Origin: Burkholderia sp. 9120
Lineage (GTDB): Bacteria > Pseudomonadota > Gammaproteobacteria > Burkholderiales > Burkholderiaceae
NCBI RefSeq assembly: GCF_000745015.1
Contig: NZ_JQNA01000001.1
Location: forward strand, 248,001-312,000
Reading direction: 5' to 3'
Length of the DNA: 64,000 nt
Positions 47,770 to 56,909 of the stretch are shown here, in pieces. Within the stretch, counting starts at the first letter, position 1; the number at the start of each line of letters is the position of its first letter. Both the position numbers and the translations under genes were made by a program. Under the pieces are notes generated by a model. That model ran no database searches, was not told where the DNA came from, and saw only the letters and a list, made by a program, of their open reading frames with translations.

Positions 47770-47969
47770 GTCCCGGAATCCAGCTTGTCTGGCTGGAATG
47801 AATATGGAGAAATCAGGACATGCTCTTTATCGAACCAATGGCCTGTTTCGACGATGAGGTAACGGACGCCCCAAGCCTCGTCATCGAAATAAACGTCGTC
47901 AATGCTGCCGATTTCGCCGTCACGCGCGATCACCGGGTTTCCGTAAAGGCTCTCAATACTTCGCAACAT
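47770..47969 (-). pseudogene. PRC-barrel protein, 3' end lost at IS21-family element
   Basis: ATG 47969 with AGGGAG upstream. The first ~67 residues (MLRSIESLYGNPVIARDGEI, GSIDDVYFDDEAWGVRYLIV, ETGHWFDKEHVLISPYSF) are a near twin of the start of the intact two-barrel protein at 59892. The frame then enters the IS and stops after four codons. About 200 residues are missing compared with the intact paralogue. Confidence 0.88.
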
Positions 47970-47991
47970 AGTCGATACTCCCTGCTCTGCT

Positions 47992-48870
47992 TTACTCCGC
48001 TTTGGATAACGACGTCTTCCAGTAAGCATCCACCTTGGCGCTGTCCTGATCGAAGTGCCCGCCTGCATTAAACTCGTCGTTCTTCTGTTGCGGTGCCGCG
48101 TCCATCGCGCTCACCGTGCTGTTGAGTACCAGCATGCCGAGGTTGGGGGTAACCGCAAAGTCTCCCCACGGCACCGCCACGTATTTTTCGTCGATGCCGA
48201 GAATGCCGCCGCGGCTTATCACCAGATAGGCAATCTTGCCGGACTGTGGACTTGTTACCAGATCATGCACGCTGCCCAGCGCCTCATCCTGGCGATTTCG
48301 CACCTCGGTACCGAGTAACTGGTCGGAATTGAACGCAACATTCTGGCCCGTCACCGGTTGAGCGGACGCAATCTGACGCTCCTGCCACCCGTGCCGGTCC
48401 AAGAGAGGCCGCTGGTCAGCATGCAGGCCAGCGACGTAAGCTTTGTAGATACCTCGACTCGTCGACAGCAGACTCTCGCAGGATTGCTCCTGGCCGTGCT
48501 GCGCAAGAATGTTGGCGGACGTGATGAGCGCCCTGATTTCATAACCGGGTCTCGCGTTCTGCAGCCCGACATGTGTCGACGCCGGGTAGTCGCCATCGGG
48601 ATAGCCGTACCAACCGTAACCCGCGGTGTTCACCGGATAGCCGTAACCGTAGCGGGAACCACCTAGCCAGTAGCCGTCCCTGCCGATTTTGCTGTTGAAC
48701 ACCCTCAGATCGCTCAAACATTTCGCAGCGGGTGCCACGGACGTGCGGGCGTCTGCCGTGTTCGAGCCAGAAGCTCGTGTGACCTTGGCGGATTGTGCGG
48801 CGGCCGGCGACGGGAGCAATCCAAAGCAGACCGAAGCGGCGAATGCCGATGCCAATATGGAGTGTTTCAT
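47992..48870 (-). CDS. Exported PRC-barrel domain protein
   Basis: 292 residues. Signal peptide (ILASAFAASVCFGLLPSPAAAQ). The middle is Gly/Tyr-rich (GGSRYGYGYPVNTAGYGWYG) and helical (ITSANILAQHGQEQSCESLL). The C-terminal PRC-barrel has LLGTEVRNRQDEALGSVHDLV, IAYLVISRGGILGIDEKYVAVPW. PRC-barrels bind partner proteins or RNA in many settings; the function here is unknown. It is 23 bp from the start of the truncated PRC-barrel gene and likely shared a transcript with it. Confidence 0.75.
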   Translation of the reverse strand: MKHSILASAFAASVCFGLLPSPAAAQSAKVTRASGSNTADARTSVAPAAKCLSDLRVFNSKIGRDGYWLGGSRYGYGYPVNTAGYGWYGYPDGDYPASTHVGLQNARPGYEIRALITSANILAQHGQEQSCESLLSTSRGIYKAYVAGLHADQRPLLDRHGWQERQIASAQPVTGQNVAFNSDQLLGTEVRNRQDEALGSVHDLVTSPQSGKIAYLVISRGGILGIDEKYVAVPWGDFAVTPNLGMLVLNSTVSAMDAAPQQKNDEFNAGGHFDQDSAKVDAYWKTSLSKAE

Positions 48871-48930
48871 TTCGCTTGCTTCCTGGTTATCCGTTGGGTC
48901 GCCGGTCGACGTGAATGTGCGGCAAATATC

Positions 48931-49212
48931 TCAGCTATGTGCAAACGAGTCTCCGAGGATCTCGTCGCGATCAGCGGCATCGGATAGAAAGAACTCCTTT
49001 CTCGCCTCGTCAACGACCTTCCGGACATATCCGCCATACCCTGTGCCGCCCAGTTCCTTCATATCCCAATTGCGCGCATGCACATCGAGCGAATGAGGTT
49101 TTGGCAGTGGAATGGCAATCTCCGGCAATCCCGTCAGTCTGGTCGGGCTTGGCTGCAGGCGCTGCTGAACTTGCTGCCGGATCTGTTCGCGGCTGAGAAA
49201 TTTCTTCGACAT
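48931..49212 (-). CDS. Small hypothetical protein
   Basis: 93 residues with GGAG ahead of the ATG (SKKFLSREQIRQQVQQRL). Charged, no membrane segment or signal peptide; the C-terminal part (GYVRKVVDEARKEFFLSDAADRDEI) looks helical. I do not recognise the family. It lies between the hemerythrin and exported PRC-barrel genes on the same strand, so a shared stress role is possible. Confidence 0.6.
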   Translation of the reverse strand: MSKKFLSREQIRQQVQQRLQPSPTRLTGLPEIAIPLPKPHSLDVHARNWDMKELGGTGYGGYVRKVVDEARKEFFLSDAADRDEILGDSFAHS

Positions 49213-49269
49213 GATGGAACTCCGGACGGGCGAACGTCCGCTGGATGCGAACGTGGGATAAAAGTCGGG

Positions 49270-49845
49270 TCAAAATGGAAATTCAGCGGACACAGTATTC
49301 GCCTCCGCCGTAATTACCCTATATAGCTCCGCGAACTGCTGGTCCGGCTCATTATCAAAAAGCGGATCAGGCCGGGCTAGTGAAATCACGCCCTCGACGG
49401 TGCGCCAATCTTTCTCGCTGAGGCTTTTCTCAGCAGCTGGAAACAGCGTCAACTCCTCGACGACCATATTGTGGCGCAGCCGCTCTGCGTAGAGTCGAAT
49501 CCGGATATCCACTAACTCCTTCGACATGTTTTCTCCCCGGACCGCCGACTCCAGGTCGCGCAACAGGTCGCGACCGTCCCGGATCAAAGTCGCATGCTGT
49601 GATTCGATCTCCTGACCGACGTCGACTGACAATGCTTTCTTTTCCAGGAGCACGTCGACCATCCGGTCTTCAATCACGTGGTGACTCACGTCAGGAAAGC
49701 GTGTCAGGTAACACAACGCATCCACCAACAGTGCGATATTCGGCGCGCTTGCGTCCGTACGAAGGCATGACTGGTGATTCAACAGTCGTACCAGTCGCGC
49801 AAGCCTGACATGCTCTGTATGTAGCTTCGCGATGACGGCGCTCAT
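49270..49845 (-). CDS. Hemerythrin-like (HHE) cation-binding protein
   Basis: 191 residues from ATG 49845, preceded by GGAGG; an upstream extension is rejected. The HHE pattern of a four-helix di-iron bundle is visible: KLHTEHVRLARLVRLL, DVSHHVIEDRMVDVLLEK, QHATLIRDGRDLLRDL and RHNMVVEELTLFPAAE. Such proteins bind oxygen or NO or repair iron centres in the cytosol. It is divergent from the CheB-CheR kinase gene. Confidence 0.82.
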   Translation of the reverse strand: MSAVIAKLHTEHVRLARLVRLLNHQSCLRTDASAPNIALLVDALCYLTRFPDVSHHVIEDRMVDVLLEKKALSVDVGQEIESQHATLIRDGRDLLRDLESAVRGENMSKELVDIRIRLYAERLRHNMVVEELTLFPAAEKSLSEKDWRTVEGVISLARPDPLFDNEPDQQFAELYRVITAEANTVSAEFPF

Positions 49846-50035
49846 CACATTCCTCCGGATCTCATTTACCTTGATCATAGTGCCGGTCTGAATGCGGAGG
49901 CAGACTCGGAAACTACTCATTTCGGCATCTTCGACGCCGACCGGGACCCTATGATGCGATCAGGATATGAAAGAAAACTCGTGTACCATCAAAGCAATGT
50001 CTTCTCCGTGAAGGCAACCCGCCGGGGCAATTCTC

Positions 50036-53000
50036 ATGCCTGGAAGTCTTTCCCGTCCCGCTGACAAGCTTCCCGCCCGCGCAACTGCGCGTCGCCCTGC
50101 AGGCGACGTTACGGAGCCCAAATCGGAGGACTTTCCCGTCGTTGGAATAGGCGCATCTGCAGGCGGTCTGGACGCATGCCGGAAGTTGCTCGGAGCACTC
50201 CCCAGCAATGCCGGCATGGCATTTGTTCTGGTTCAACATCTCGATCCGACTCATAAGAGCATGATGGTCGACCTGCTGGGCGGTCGTGCGTCTGTCAGCG
50301 TGTTGCAGGCGGAAGACGGGATGCGGATCGAGCGCGGCTATTTGTATGTTATTCCGCCCGGGGTTTCGCTTTCAGTCCTTAACAGGGCGCTTCATCTGTC
50401 GAAGCCGCTGACACACCACGGCGCTCGCCTGCCGTTCGATTTTCTGTTGCACTCAATGGCTGACGAATACGGAGCGCGCGCCGTCTGCGTGATTCTCTCG
50501 GGCATGGGTGCCGACGGCAGCGTCGGCTTGAAAGCGATCAGGGAAGCAGGCGGCCTCGTGATTGCCCAGGACCCGGATGAAGCGGCCTACGATTCGATGC
50601 CGCGAAGTGCAATCGCCACGGGTGGAGTGGATCTCATTCTCCCGGCAGATGCGATACCTGCCGCGCTAGCCGAGTTCCAGCGTCGCATGGCGTTACCCGA
50701 TAAAAACGCTCTGGCTGGCGGGGAGGAGCCCAGGCCGGCGGGACTGGCAAAGATCGTTGAATTGCTGCGCGCCAGGACCACCCATGATTTTACGTGTTAC
50801 AAACCTGGTACCCTGCTGCGCAGGGTCCGGCGGCGCATGGCGCTGGTCGCGCTCGACACCGGTGAACTCGGCGAGTATCTCGAGGTTCTGCAGCGCGACA
50901 GCGAGGAGTTGGGCCGTCTGGCGGCGGACCTGCTTATCAATGTCACAAGTTTCTTTCGCGATCCTTCGGTGTTCGAGTTTCTCGAGAAAACCGTCATACC
51001 TGAACTGGTTCGAAACCGCGCAGCCGGTCAGGCTTTGCGGGTCTGGACAGCTGGGTGCAGCACGGGCGAAGAAACCTATTCGTTGGCGATGGTATTTCGC
51101 GAGCAGATTGCTTTAGCCGGAATCGACATCAAGCTGCAGGTGTTCGCATCCGACATTGACCCGGACGCTGTTTCCAAGGCGCGCGAGGGGCTCTACCCGA
51201 AGGCCATCGAGGCCGACGTTTCTCCCACTCGACTCGCGCGGTTCTTTGCGAAGGAGGAGCATCAGTACCGGGTCCTGCCTGAACTCCGGTCTGTCGTGGT
51301 GTTCACGGTCCAGGATGTGTTGGCGGATCCACCTTTTTCGCGCCTCGACCTTGTTTCATGCCGCAACCTGCTCATTTACCTGAAGCCGGAGGCGCAGGCA
51401 AAAGTCATATCGCTCTTTCATTTTGCATTGCGCGAAGGAGGAATTCTGCTTCTGGGAAGCGCCGAGACCGCCGGAGACACAACAGGACGTTTCGAGATTG
51501 TTTCGAAAGCAGAGCGCGTTTATCGGCACATCGGCCGCTCCCAGCCAGGAAACCTTGGCTTTTTGCTCGGGAACGGCGACCTTTCCCGCGCTCCACTTCG
51601 CGAGGGGCAAGCGACGTCCGTTCGCCCGCATCACACCGGGATGGCTGAATTGTGTCGGCAACTCGTCATCGATGCCTACGCACCGGCTGCGGTGCTGACC
51701 GACCGCAATCTTGAGTGCCTGTTCTTCCTTGGTGCCACAGACCGCTATCTGCATGTGCCACAGGGCGCGCCCACACGCGACCTGCTCTCCATGGCGCCCA
51801 ACAACATGCGCACGAGACTGAGACTGGCGACTACAGAGGCCAGCCGTGAGGGCATGCGCGTTGTCGTCAACGGTGGCAGCCTATCGCGGGATGGCAATCT
51901 GGTTTCGTTCCGTATTGACGTTCTGCCCGTATCGAGCGAAGGCGAGGCGCTGTTGCTTATCTGCTTTGTCGACCTGCCCGAACACGCGCAGTCGCGTACC
52001 GACCTGACTCAAGCCGCGGACATTTCCCGGATTGCGGAGCTCGGACGCGAGCTTGATACCACCCGCGACGAACTGCAACGCGCCATCCATAGTCTTGAAC
52101 TGGCTGGCGAAGAACAGAAGACGATCAATGAGGAAGCGCTGTCGGTCAATGAGGAATACCAGTCGACGAATGAGGAACTGGTCACTTCGAAGGAAGAGTT
52201 GCAGTCACTCAACGAGGAACTCACCGCACTGAATGGTCAGTTGCAGGAAACGCTGGAGCGTCAGCGAACCACTTCTAACGATCTGCAGAACGTCCTCTAC
52301 AGCACGGATGTCGCGACGCTCTTTCTTGACCCGGACCTGAACATCCGGTTCTTCACCCCAGCCACGAAACTCGTTTTCAGCGTGATCCCCGGCGATGTTG
52401 GCCGTCCCCTTGCAGACCTGCGCTCGCTCGCGGCTGACGGTGATCTGCTCACGGATGCACAGACCGTATTACAGACCGGCACTCCATTAGAACGGGAAAT
52501 CGAAACACGCAGCGGCGTCTGGTTCATCCGCCGAATCCTGCCCTACCGCACCAACGACAATGGTATCGAGGGCGTGGTCATCACGTTCACAGATATCACG
52601 GATAGAAAGCACACTACGAAAGCACTCGAAGCAGCACGCCAGCAAGCTGACCTCGCCAATGTCGCCAAATCGCGCTTTCTGGCGGCCGCCAGCCATGATC
52701 TACGGCAACCGCTGCAGACACTGACGCTACTTCATTCGTTGCTGGTGAAGCACGTGGAGGGCGAAACGGCCGGAAAAATCGTGGCTCGCTTTGAGCAGAC
52801 GCTGGATGCGATGTCCGGCATGCTCAACACCTTACTCGACATCAACCAAATTGAGGCTGGGACCGTCCACGCGGAGACTTCCAGTTTTCCGCTCAACACC
52901 TTGTTTGACCGTCTGCGAGACGAGTTCGCGTTCCACGCGCACGCGCAAGGCATTTCCTTGCATGTGGTGCGTTGCCACCTATCGATACAGAGTGACCCGC

Positions 53001-54466
53001 GCCTGCTTGATCAGATCATCCGCAACCTGCTTTCGAATGCGCTGAAATATACACCGCGCGGCAGGGTGTTATTAGGCTGCCGGAGGCGGAACGGCGTGGT
53101 CAGCATCGAGGTTTGGGACACCGGAATCGGTATTCCCGCTGCAGAGATCAAATCGATCTTCGATGAATACCATCAGCTCAACAATGCTGCGCGCGAGCGT
53201 AGACTTGGCCTTGGGCTGGGATTGTCCATTTCCCAGCGCCTCGCGCGCTTGCTGAAGCATCGGATTCGGGTACGCTCCGAGCCGGGCAAGGGTTCGGTAT
53301 TTGCCGTCGACGTCGGGGCCGCCGTCGAGGAATCCACCAGCACTGTTATGCCGCAACCGGCGAAAGTCAACGATGAGACCGTCGCTGCCCCCCACCGCAC
53401 CGGCGCCATTCTGGTCATCGAAGACGATCCTGAAGTACGCAGCTTGCTGGAACTCATTCTGACCGACGAAGGCCACCGTGCGGCTGCCGCGCGCGATGGA
53501 ACCGCGGCGCTTGAATGGGTGACGCGCGATACGTTCCGGCCGGACCTGATTCTCGCGGACTACAACTTGCCGAACGGAATGAACGGACTGGAGGTCGCAA
53601 CGAAATTAAGGGAGACACTGTGCCGCCAAATCCCGACCATTATCCTGACGGGCGACATATCGACAGAGACGCTCAAGGCGATCGCACTCAAGCAGTGCGC
53701 GCAACTCAACAAGCCGGTCCAAGTCAATACGCTTTCGCAGTTGATTCAGCGTCTGCTACCGGAATTGCCGCCGGCACCGCTGCCGCATCACGACAACATG
53801 CGGGAGAAAGGCGGCTTGGAACCGGTCATTTACGTGGTGGACGACGATTCGACTGTACGTGATGCGATAAGAGCGGTACTCGAGGAAGACTGCCAGACCG
53901 TCGAAACCTATCCGACATGCGAAGCCTTCCTCTCCAGCTATCATTCGGGACGCGAGGCTTGTCTATTGGTAGACGGCTACCTGCCGGGCATGAGTGGGCT
54001 TGAATTGCTCGAACATATCCGCGAAACGAAGCGACCACTGCCGGCGATCATGATCACGGGTCACAGCGATGTTTCAATGGTAGTGCGCGCCATGAAGGCC
54101 GGCGCTGCCGATTTCATCGAAAAACCAATCGGGCGCACCGAGCTGCTCGAGGGCATCAGGCGCGCGGTCGAACAATCGCGTGACTCCAACAAACTGTTCG
54201 CGTGGCGTGAGACGGCGGCGCAACATGTCGCCACGCTCACGCCGCGTCAGCACGAAATCATGGAACGGGTGCTCGCCGGTCAACCAAGCAAGATCATCGC
54301 GTCTGATCTTTCCATCAGCCAACGCACGGTCGAAAACCACCGTGCCGCGATCATGACGAAAACTGGCGCCGGGTCCCTTCCCGCGTTGGCCCGCATGGCG
54401 CTGGCCGCGGCCTCCTACGGGGCCGAGCCATCTGCCGCCTCCGACGAATCCGCCGCAACAGCCTGA
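50036..54466 (+). CDS. CheB-CheR-PAS hybrid histidine kinase with two receivers and a LuxR-type output domain
   Basis: 1476 residues. Domains in order: CheB methylesterase (~33-215; GIGASAGGLDA, VQHLDPTHKS, LSGMGADGS), CheR methyltransferase (~235-500; SFFRDPSVFEFL, WTAGCSTGEETYSLAM), a long Glu-rich coiled coil (~665-745), PAS (~755-850), histidine kinase (H-box AASHDLRQPLQTL near 886; WDTGIGIP, LGLGLSISQRLARLL), receiver 1 (~1122; ILVIEDD, LILADYNLPNGMNG), receiver 2 (~1264; IYVVDDD, CLLVDGYLPGMSG, ITGHSD) and a LuxR-type HTH (~1400; LTPRQHEIMERVL, SISQRTVENHRAAIM). Fusions of CheB-CheR-kinase are known. Adding a NarL/FixJ-type regulator at the end makes it a one-protein path from sensing to DNA binding. 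Confidence 0.9.
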   Translation: MPGSLSRPADKLPARATARRPAGDVTEPKSEDFPVVGIGASAGGLDACRKLLGALPSNAGMAFVLVQHLDPTHKSMMVDLLGGRASVSVLQAEDGMRIERGYLYVIPPGVSLSVLNRALHLSKPLTHHGARLPFDFLLHSMADEYGARAVCVILSGMGADGSVGLKAIREAGGLVIAQDPDEAAYDSMPRSAIATGGVDLILPADAIPAALAEFQRRMALPDKNALAGGEEPRPAGLAKIVELLRARTTHDFTCYKPGTLLRRVRRRMALVALDTGELGEYLEVLQRDSEELGRLAADLLINVTSFFRDPSVFEFLEKTVIPELVRNRAAGQALRVWTAGCSTGEETYSLAMVFREQIALAGIDIKLQVFASDIDPDAVSKAREGLYPKAIEADVSPTRLARFFAKEEHQYRVLPELRSVVVFTVQDVLADPPFSRLDLVSCRNLLIYLKPEAQAKVISLFHFALREGGILLLGSAETAGDTTGRFEIVSKAERVYRHIGRSQPGNLGFLLGNGDLSRAPLREGQATSVRPHHTGMAELCRQLVIDAYAPAAVLTDRNLECLFFLGATDRYLHVPQGAPTRDLLSMAPNNMRTRLRLATTEASREGMRVVVNGGSLSRDGNLVSFRIDVLPVSSEGEALLLICFVDLPEHAQSRTDLTQAADISRIAELGRELDTTRDELQRAIHSLELAGEEQKTINEEALSVNEEYQSTNEELVTSKEELQSLNEELTALNGQLQETLERQRTTSNDLQNVLYSTDVATLFLDPDLNIRFFTPATKLVFSVIPGDVGRPLADLRSLAADGDLLTDAQTVLQTGTPLEREIETRSGVWFIRRILPYRTNDNGIEGVVITFTDITDRKHTTKALEAARQQADLANVAKSRFLAAASHDLRQPLQTLTLLHSLLVKHVEGETAGKIVARFEQTLDAMSGMLNTLLDINQIEAGTVHAETSSFPLNTLFDRLRDEFAFHAHAQGISLHVVRCHLSIQSDPRLLDQIIRNLLSNALKYTPRGRVLLGCRRRNGVVSIEVWDTGIGIPAAEIKSIFDEYHQLNNAARERRLGLGLGLSISQRLARLLKHRIRVRSEPGKGSVFAVDVGAAVEESTSTVMPQPAKVNDETVAAPHRTGAILVIEDDPEVRSLLELILTDEGHRAAAARDGTAALEWVTRDTFRPDLILADYNLPNGMNGLEVATKLRETLCRQIPTIILTGDISTETLKAIALKQCAQLNKPVQVNTLSQLIQRLLPELPPAPLPHHDNMREKGGLEPVIYVVDDDSTVRDAIRAVLEEDCQTVETYPTCEAFLSSYHSGREACLLVDGYLPGMSGLELLEHIRETKRPLPAIMITGHSDVSMVVRAMKAGAADFIEKPIGRTELLEGIRRAVEQSRDSNKLFAWRETAAQHVATLTPRQHEIMERVLAGQPSKIIASDLSISQRTVENHRAAIMTKTGAGSLPALARMALAAASYGAEPSAASDESAATA

Positions 54467-54516
54467 TCGCCGGAAGTAAAACGTGTCGGCGATCAGGCTC
54501 AGCCGCTTCGGGGATG

Positions 54517-54583
54517 CGGACAAAATCCTGGACTACTTTGGAGGTAGTCCATGTATTCATACGAAGACCGCGTTCGGGCGGTC
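54517..54583 (+). mobile_element. Scrap of an IS3-family element (start of orfA)
   Basis: ATG 54551 opens MYSYEDRVRAV, which resembles the first residues of IS3-family OrfA as recalled (MYSYEDRIRAV). It then runs without break into the reversed HtrA-like pseudogene at about 54581. Only the tip of the element is left. Confidence 0.5.
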
Positions 54584-54928
54584 GACGACGTGGTCGTTCG
54601 TCAGGATGTAGCCGTCTTGGCTGATGATGGAGCCAGAGCCTGGGGCCTCGCTCGATGCGCCATTGTCTCCGCCGTCCTCGCCTTGCGGGTCCGGCTGCCC
54701 GCCGATGTGCTTCGCGCTGATGTTGACGACCGCGGGGCCGTAAGTCGCGACGATGTTCGAGAAGTCGGGTGTGCCGGCGCGCGCGCCGGACTCGATCGGC
54801 GTCGAGCCGGTGCCAGGATTGACGACCTATGAGCCGTCGGCATTGTGATGGCCGGCCGCGTAGGCACCCGCGAGCGCGGCAACGACGCCGACGGTCGCCG
54901 CGCGACGTGAAAGGATTCTGCTATTCAT
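54579..54928 (-). pseudogene. HtrA/DegP-type serine protease, 5' fragment
   Basis: From ATG 54928 the minus strand reads an export segment (RRAATVGVVAALAGAYAAG), an in-frame TAG after residue 33, then PDFSNIVATYGPAVVNISAK, APGSGSIISQDGYILTNDHVVD. That is the start of an HtrA-type periplasmic protease up to the catalytic-His segment. It ends abruptly where the IS3 scrap begins. The stop codon and the missing Asp/Ser and PDZ parts make it non-functional. Confidence 0.82.
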
Positions 54929-55593
54929 AATTTGAGTTCGGAGTGGAAAGCGGTTTTGAGATTCGAAACGTACGCGCGGTCGCTTAAAGCAGGCTTAAGC
55001 TTCCGTCGGGATTCGGCGCGCCGTGCGCGAGCGGCCGCTCATATGGGATCCCGGATATACCGCGTATATTGGACGGAACCGACGTGCGAGGCGTCGAATT
55101 CCCCACGTATGGGAGCCATGCGTTAGCAAGCCAGAACGATTGCCGCTTTCATCTGCAGATTGTTTCGGCGATGCGCGCTTGCGCGCAAAACAAGACCACG
55201 AGAAGCGGCGGCGCCTTCATGGCCGGACGACGGTCGGCGCAGATCGTTTAGGTTTGTTCGACGCCTGCCCTCGAGCACGAGCTCATGAGTCAAGGACAAC
55301 GCGTGCGGGCAGGCGTTGAATAAACCTCGAGGAAGGAAACCGCGGAGTGATCCGATGCGGCCAGCGTCTTCGCTATGGCGATTGATCAATCTGACCGGTC
55401 TGTGTTGCAGGTCGGCGGCGGGCGATGCGAGCGCGCGCAGATGCGTGGATGCGGCAATAGAGGCGATGGCGCGGCCGGTTCGGAGTTCGGATTGCGGCTG
55501 CGCAGCCGTGCATGACAGCGAAGGCACAACCGTCCACTCTTCGGCCGCGCTGACGCAAAGCCGACAGTTGAACTGCAGATCGACGCGAGGCGC
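54929..55593. other. Gene-free stretch with a large hairpin
   Basis: About 665 bases with no convincing gene; small ORFs (55316-55684 plus, 55373-55675 minus) have no recognisable family. It contains the long inverted repeat at 55250-55327. Confidence 0.5.
55250..55327 (+). repeat. Imperfect 21-bp inverted repeat (possible structured RNA)
   Basis: Arms 55250-55270 (AGGTTTGTTCGACGCCTGCC plus C) and 55307-55327 are complementary at 19 of 21 positions. The two mismatches are G opposite T, so an RNA from the plus strand would pair all 21 positions with two G-U wobbles. The loop is 36 bases. Confidence 0.6.
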
Positions 55594-56052
55594 TCATCGC
55601 TGTGCTGCCTTTGGTGGTGCGCGAATCGGCACGGTGCGCGTCAGGATGTCGATGATGAGCATAGGCGCGCCGCAATGGCGATAGACGAAGGTTGGTCGAT
55701 CGCCGGTGATCGCATCGTGCGGTGATGGGCAGAGCCTGGGCTCAATGCCGAGCAGCATACGGATCCTGGCCAGGTTTGTGCGGCGCACGGGGTTGGCAAG
55801 CAACCCATAGTGGCGGATTCGGTGGAAGCCGACGGGCAATACGTGGAGCAGGAAGCGGCGCATGAACTCGCTGGATTCGAGCGTCATCACCTTGTAGCGG
55901 GTACGGCCCTGGGTGAGCGTTTTAGGTACCGGGCGAATTCACGCACAATGCGCAGGTAGCCTGCCTGGGTCTTGGGAGAAAGCTGGCGCATGCGCATGTC
56001 GTCGGTCATACGCTGACGCAATGGGCTGACGCCCGGTTGACTGGAGGTCATG
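55594..56052 (-). mobile_element. Deleted IS91-type element: integrase N-terminus joined to transposase C-terminus
   Basis: Minus strand from ATG 56052: SPLRQRMTDDMRMRQLSPKT then QAGYLRIVREFARYL, the SAM-like N-terminus of the tyrosine recombinase that accompanies some IS91 elements. Then at 55915-55594: TQGRTRYKVMTLESSEFMRR, FLLHVLPVGFHRIRHYGLLA, the end of an IS91 (Y2) transposase. The rest of both genes is gone, so an internal deletion fused them out of frame. Confidence 0.8.
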
Positions 56053-56452
56053 ATGCAGCTCCGTTTGAAGAACGAGGCGGATTGCCTCGACCTCCAACAT
56101 ACGGAACTGCGCAGCGGCCCTCTCCGAACCCCGTACGCCGGGTCGGAGCCCTCTACCGCGCGAGCGGTTTCGTTCTGCGACCCGTTGCGGGCGGTCGACC
56201 CAGCGCGACATATAGGGCAGCTTTCGGACCCGTTTCAGTCATCTGCACCTGCGGATTCGAACAGTCGTTGTCAACGCGACAGCGGCCATGCCACCACTTC
56301 ACCTCGCACCTCGCACCATGAGAAGCTTCCAGCATATCGCCACGCTCCTCGACCGATAATCGCCAGGCGGGGGAGACATAAGGCATGTCCTGCCTACCGG
56401 CGACGCCAATTACATATTCGGATAGTTCGCCCCCTTTGACGACCGGACGGAT
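56053..56452. other. Gene-free stretch
   Basis: 400 bases beyond the IS91 fragment. Overlapping ORFs on both strands (for example 56153-56701 minus) have no family resemblance and overlap the chemoreceptor remnant, so they are not reported as genes. Confidence 0.45.
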
Positions 56453-56700
56453 CAGCTGGCCGTAGCCGGCGAACGGGTGAGTGAGATCGTGTAGCCGATA
56501 CAGCGCGTCAGCGACATCATGGGAGAGATCGCCGCCGCATCGGCAGATGCAGAGCATTGGCATCGAACCGGCGAATCGCGCAGTGTCACAAATGGACGAA
56601 GCGACGCAGCAAACGCGACGCTGCTCGAACAGGCGACATCGGCTTCGCTTGATGAGCAAGCTGCACAACTGCAGGTCATGGTCGGCACGTCCCGCCTGCA
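56453..56700 (+). pseudogene. Methyl-accepting chemotaxis protein, C-terminal remnant with frameshifts
   Basis: Reading across three frame changes gives RVSDIMGEIAAASAD, then GIEPANRAVSQMDEATQQ, then ATLLEQATSASLDEQAAQLQ and VMVGTSRLQ. That is the end of a class-typical chemoreceptor signalling/adaptation region (compare IMGEIAAASxEQxxGIEQVNxAVxQMDxxTQQNAALVEQ). A stop codon lies just before RVSDIM. Only about 80 codons remain. Confidence 0.8.
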
Positions 56701-56909
56701 ATGTGTCGAGACCATTCTGAAGCGTCGCGCGCCATCCGATTCATATCTGGAACTGTGACGTGTACGACTCAAACTGACTGCGCCCTAATTTAAGCGTTAC
56801 GCGACCATGCGCGGCGACGATCCTCGGTACGCAGCCCGCAGTGGCCATTGGTGTGATTTCGTGGCGCGGCGCAAAGCGGCTGGGGCCTCAAGACGAACTC
56901 ACACCACCT

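Noticed and set aside
55316..55684. Overlapping plus and minus ORFs left of the IS91 remnant
   Set aside because: Cys/Arg/Ala-rich translations without motifs; the right part overlaps the transposase tail in antisense.
56153..56701. 182-codon minus-strand ORF as a gene
   Set aside because: It covers the antisense of a recognisable chemoreceptor remnant, has no ribosome site and no family resemblance.
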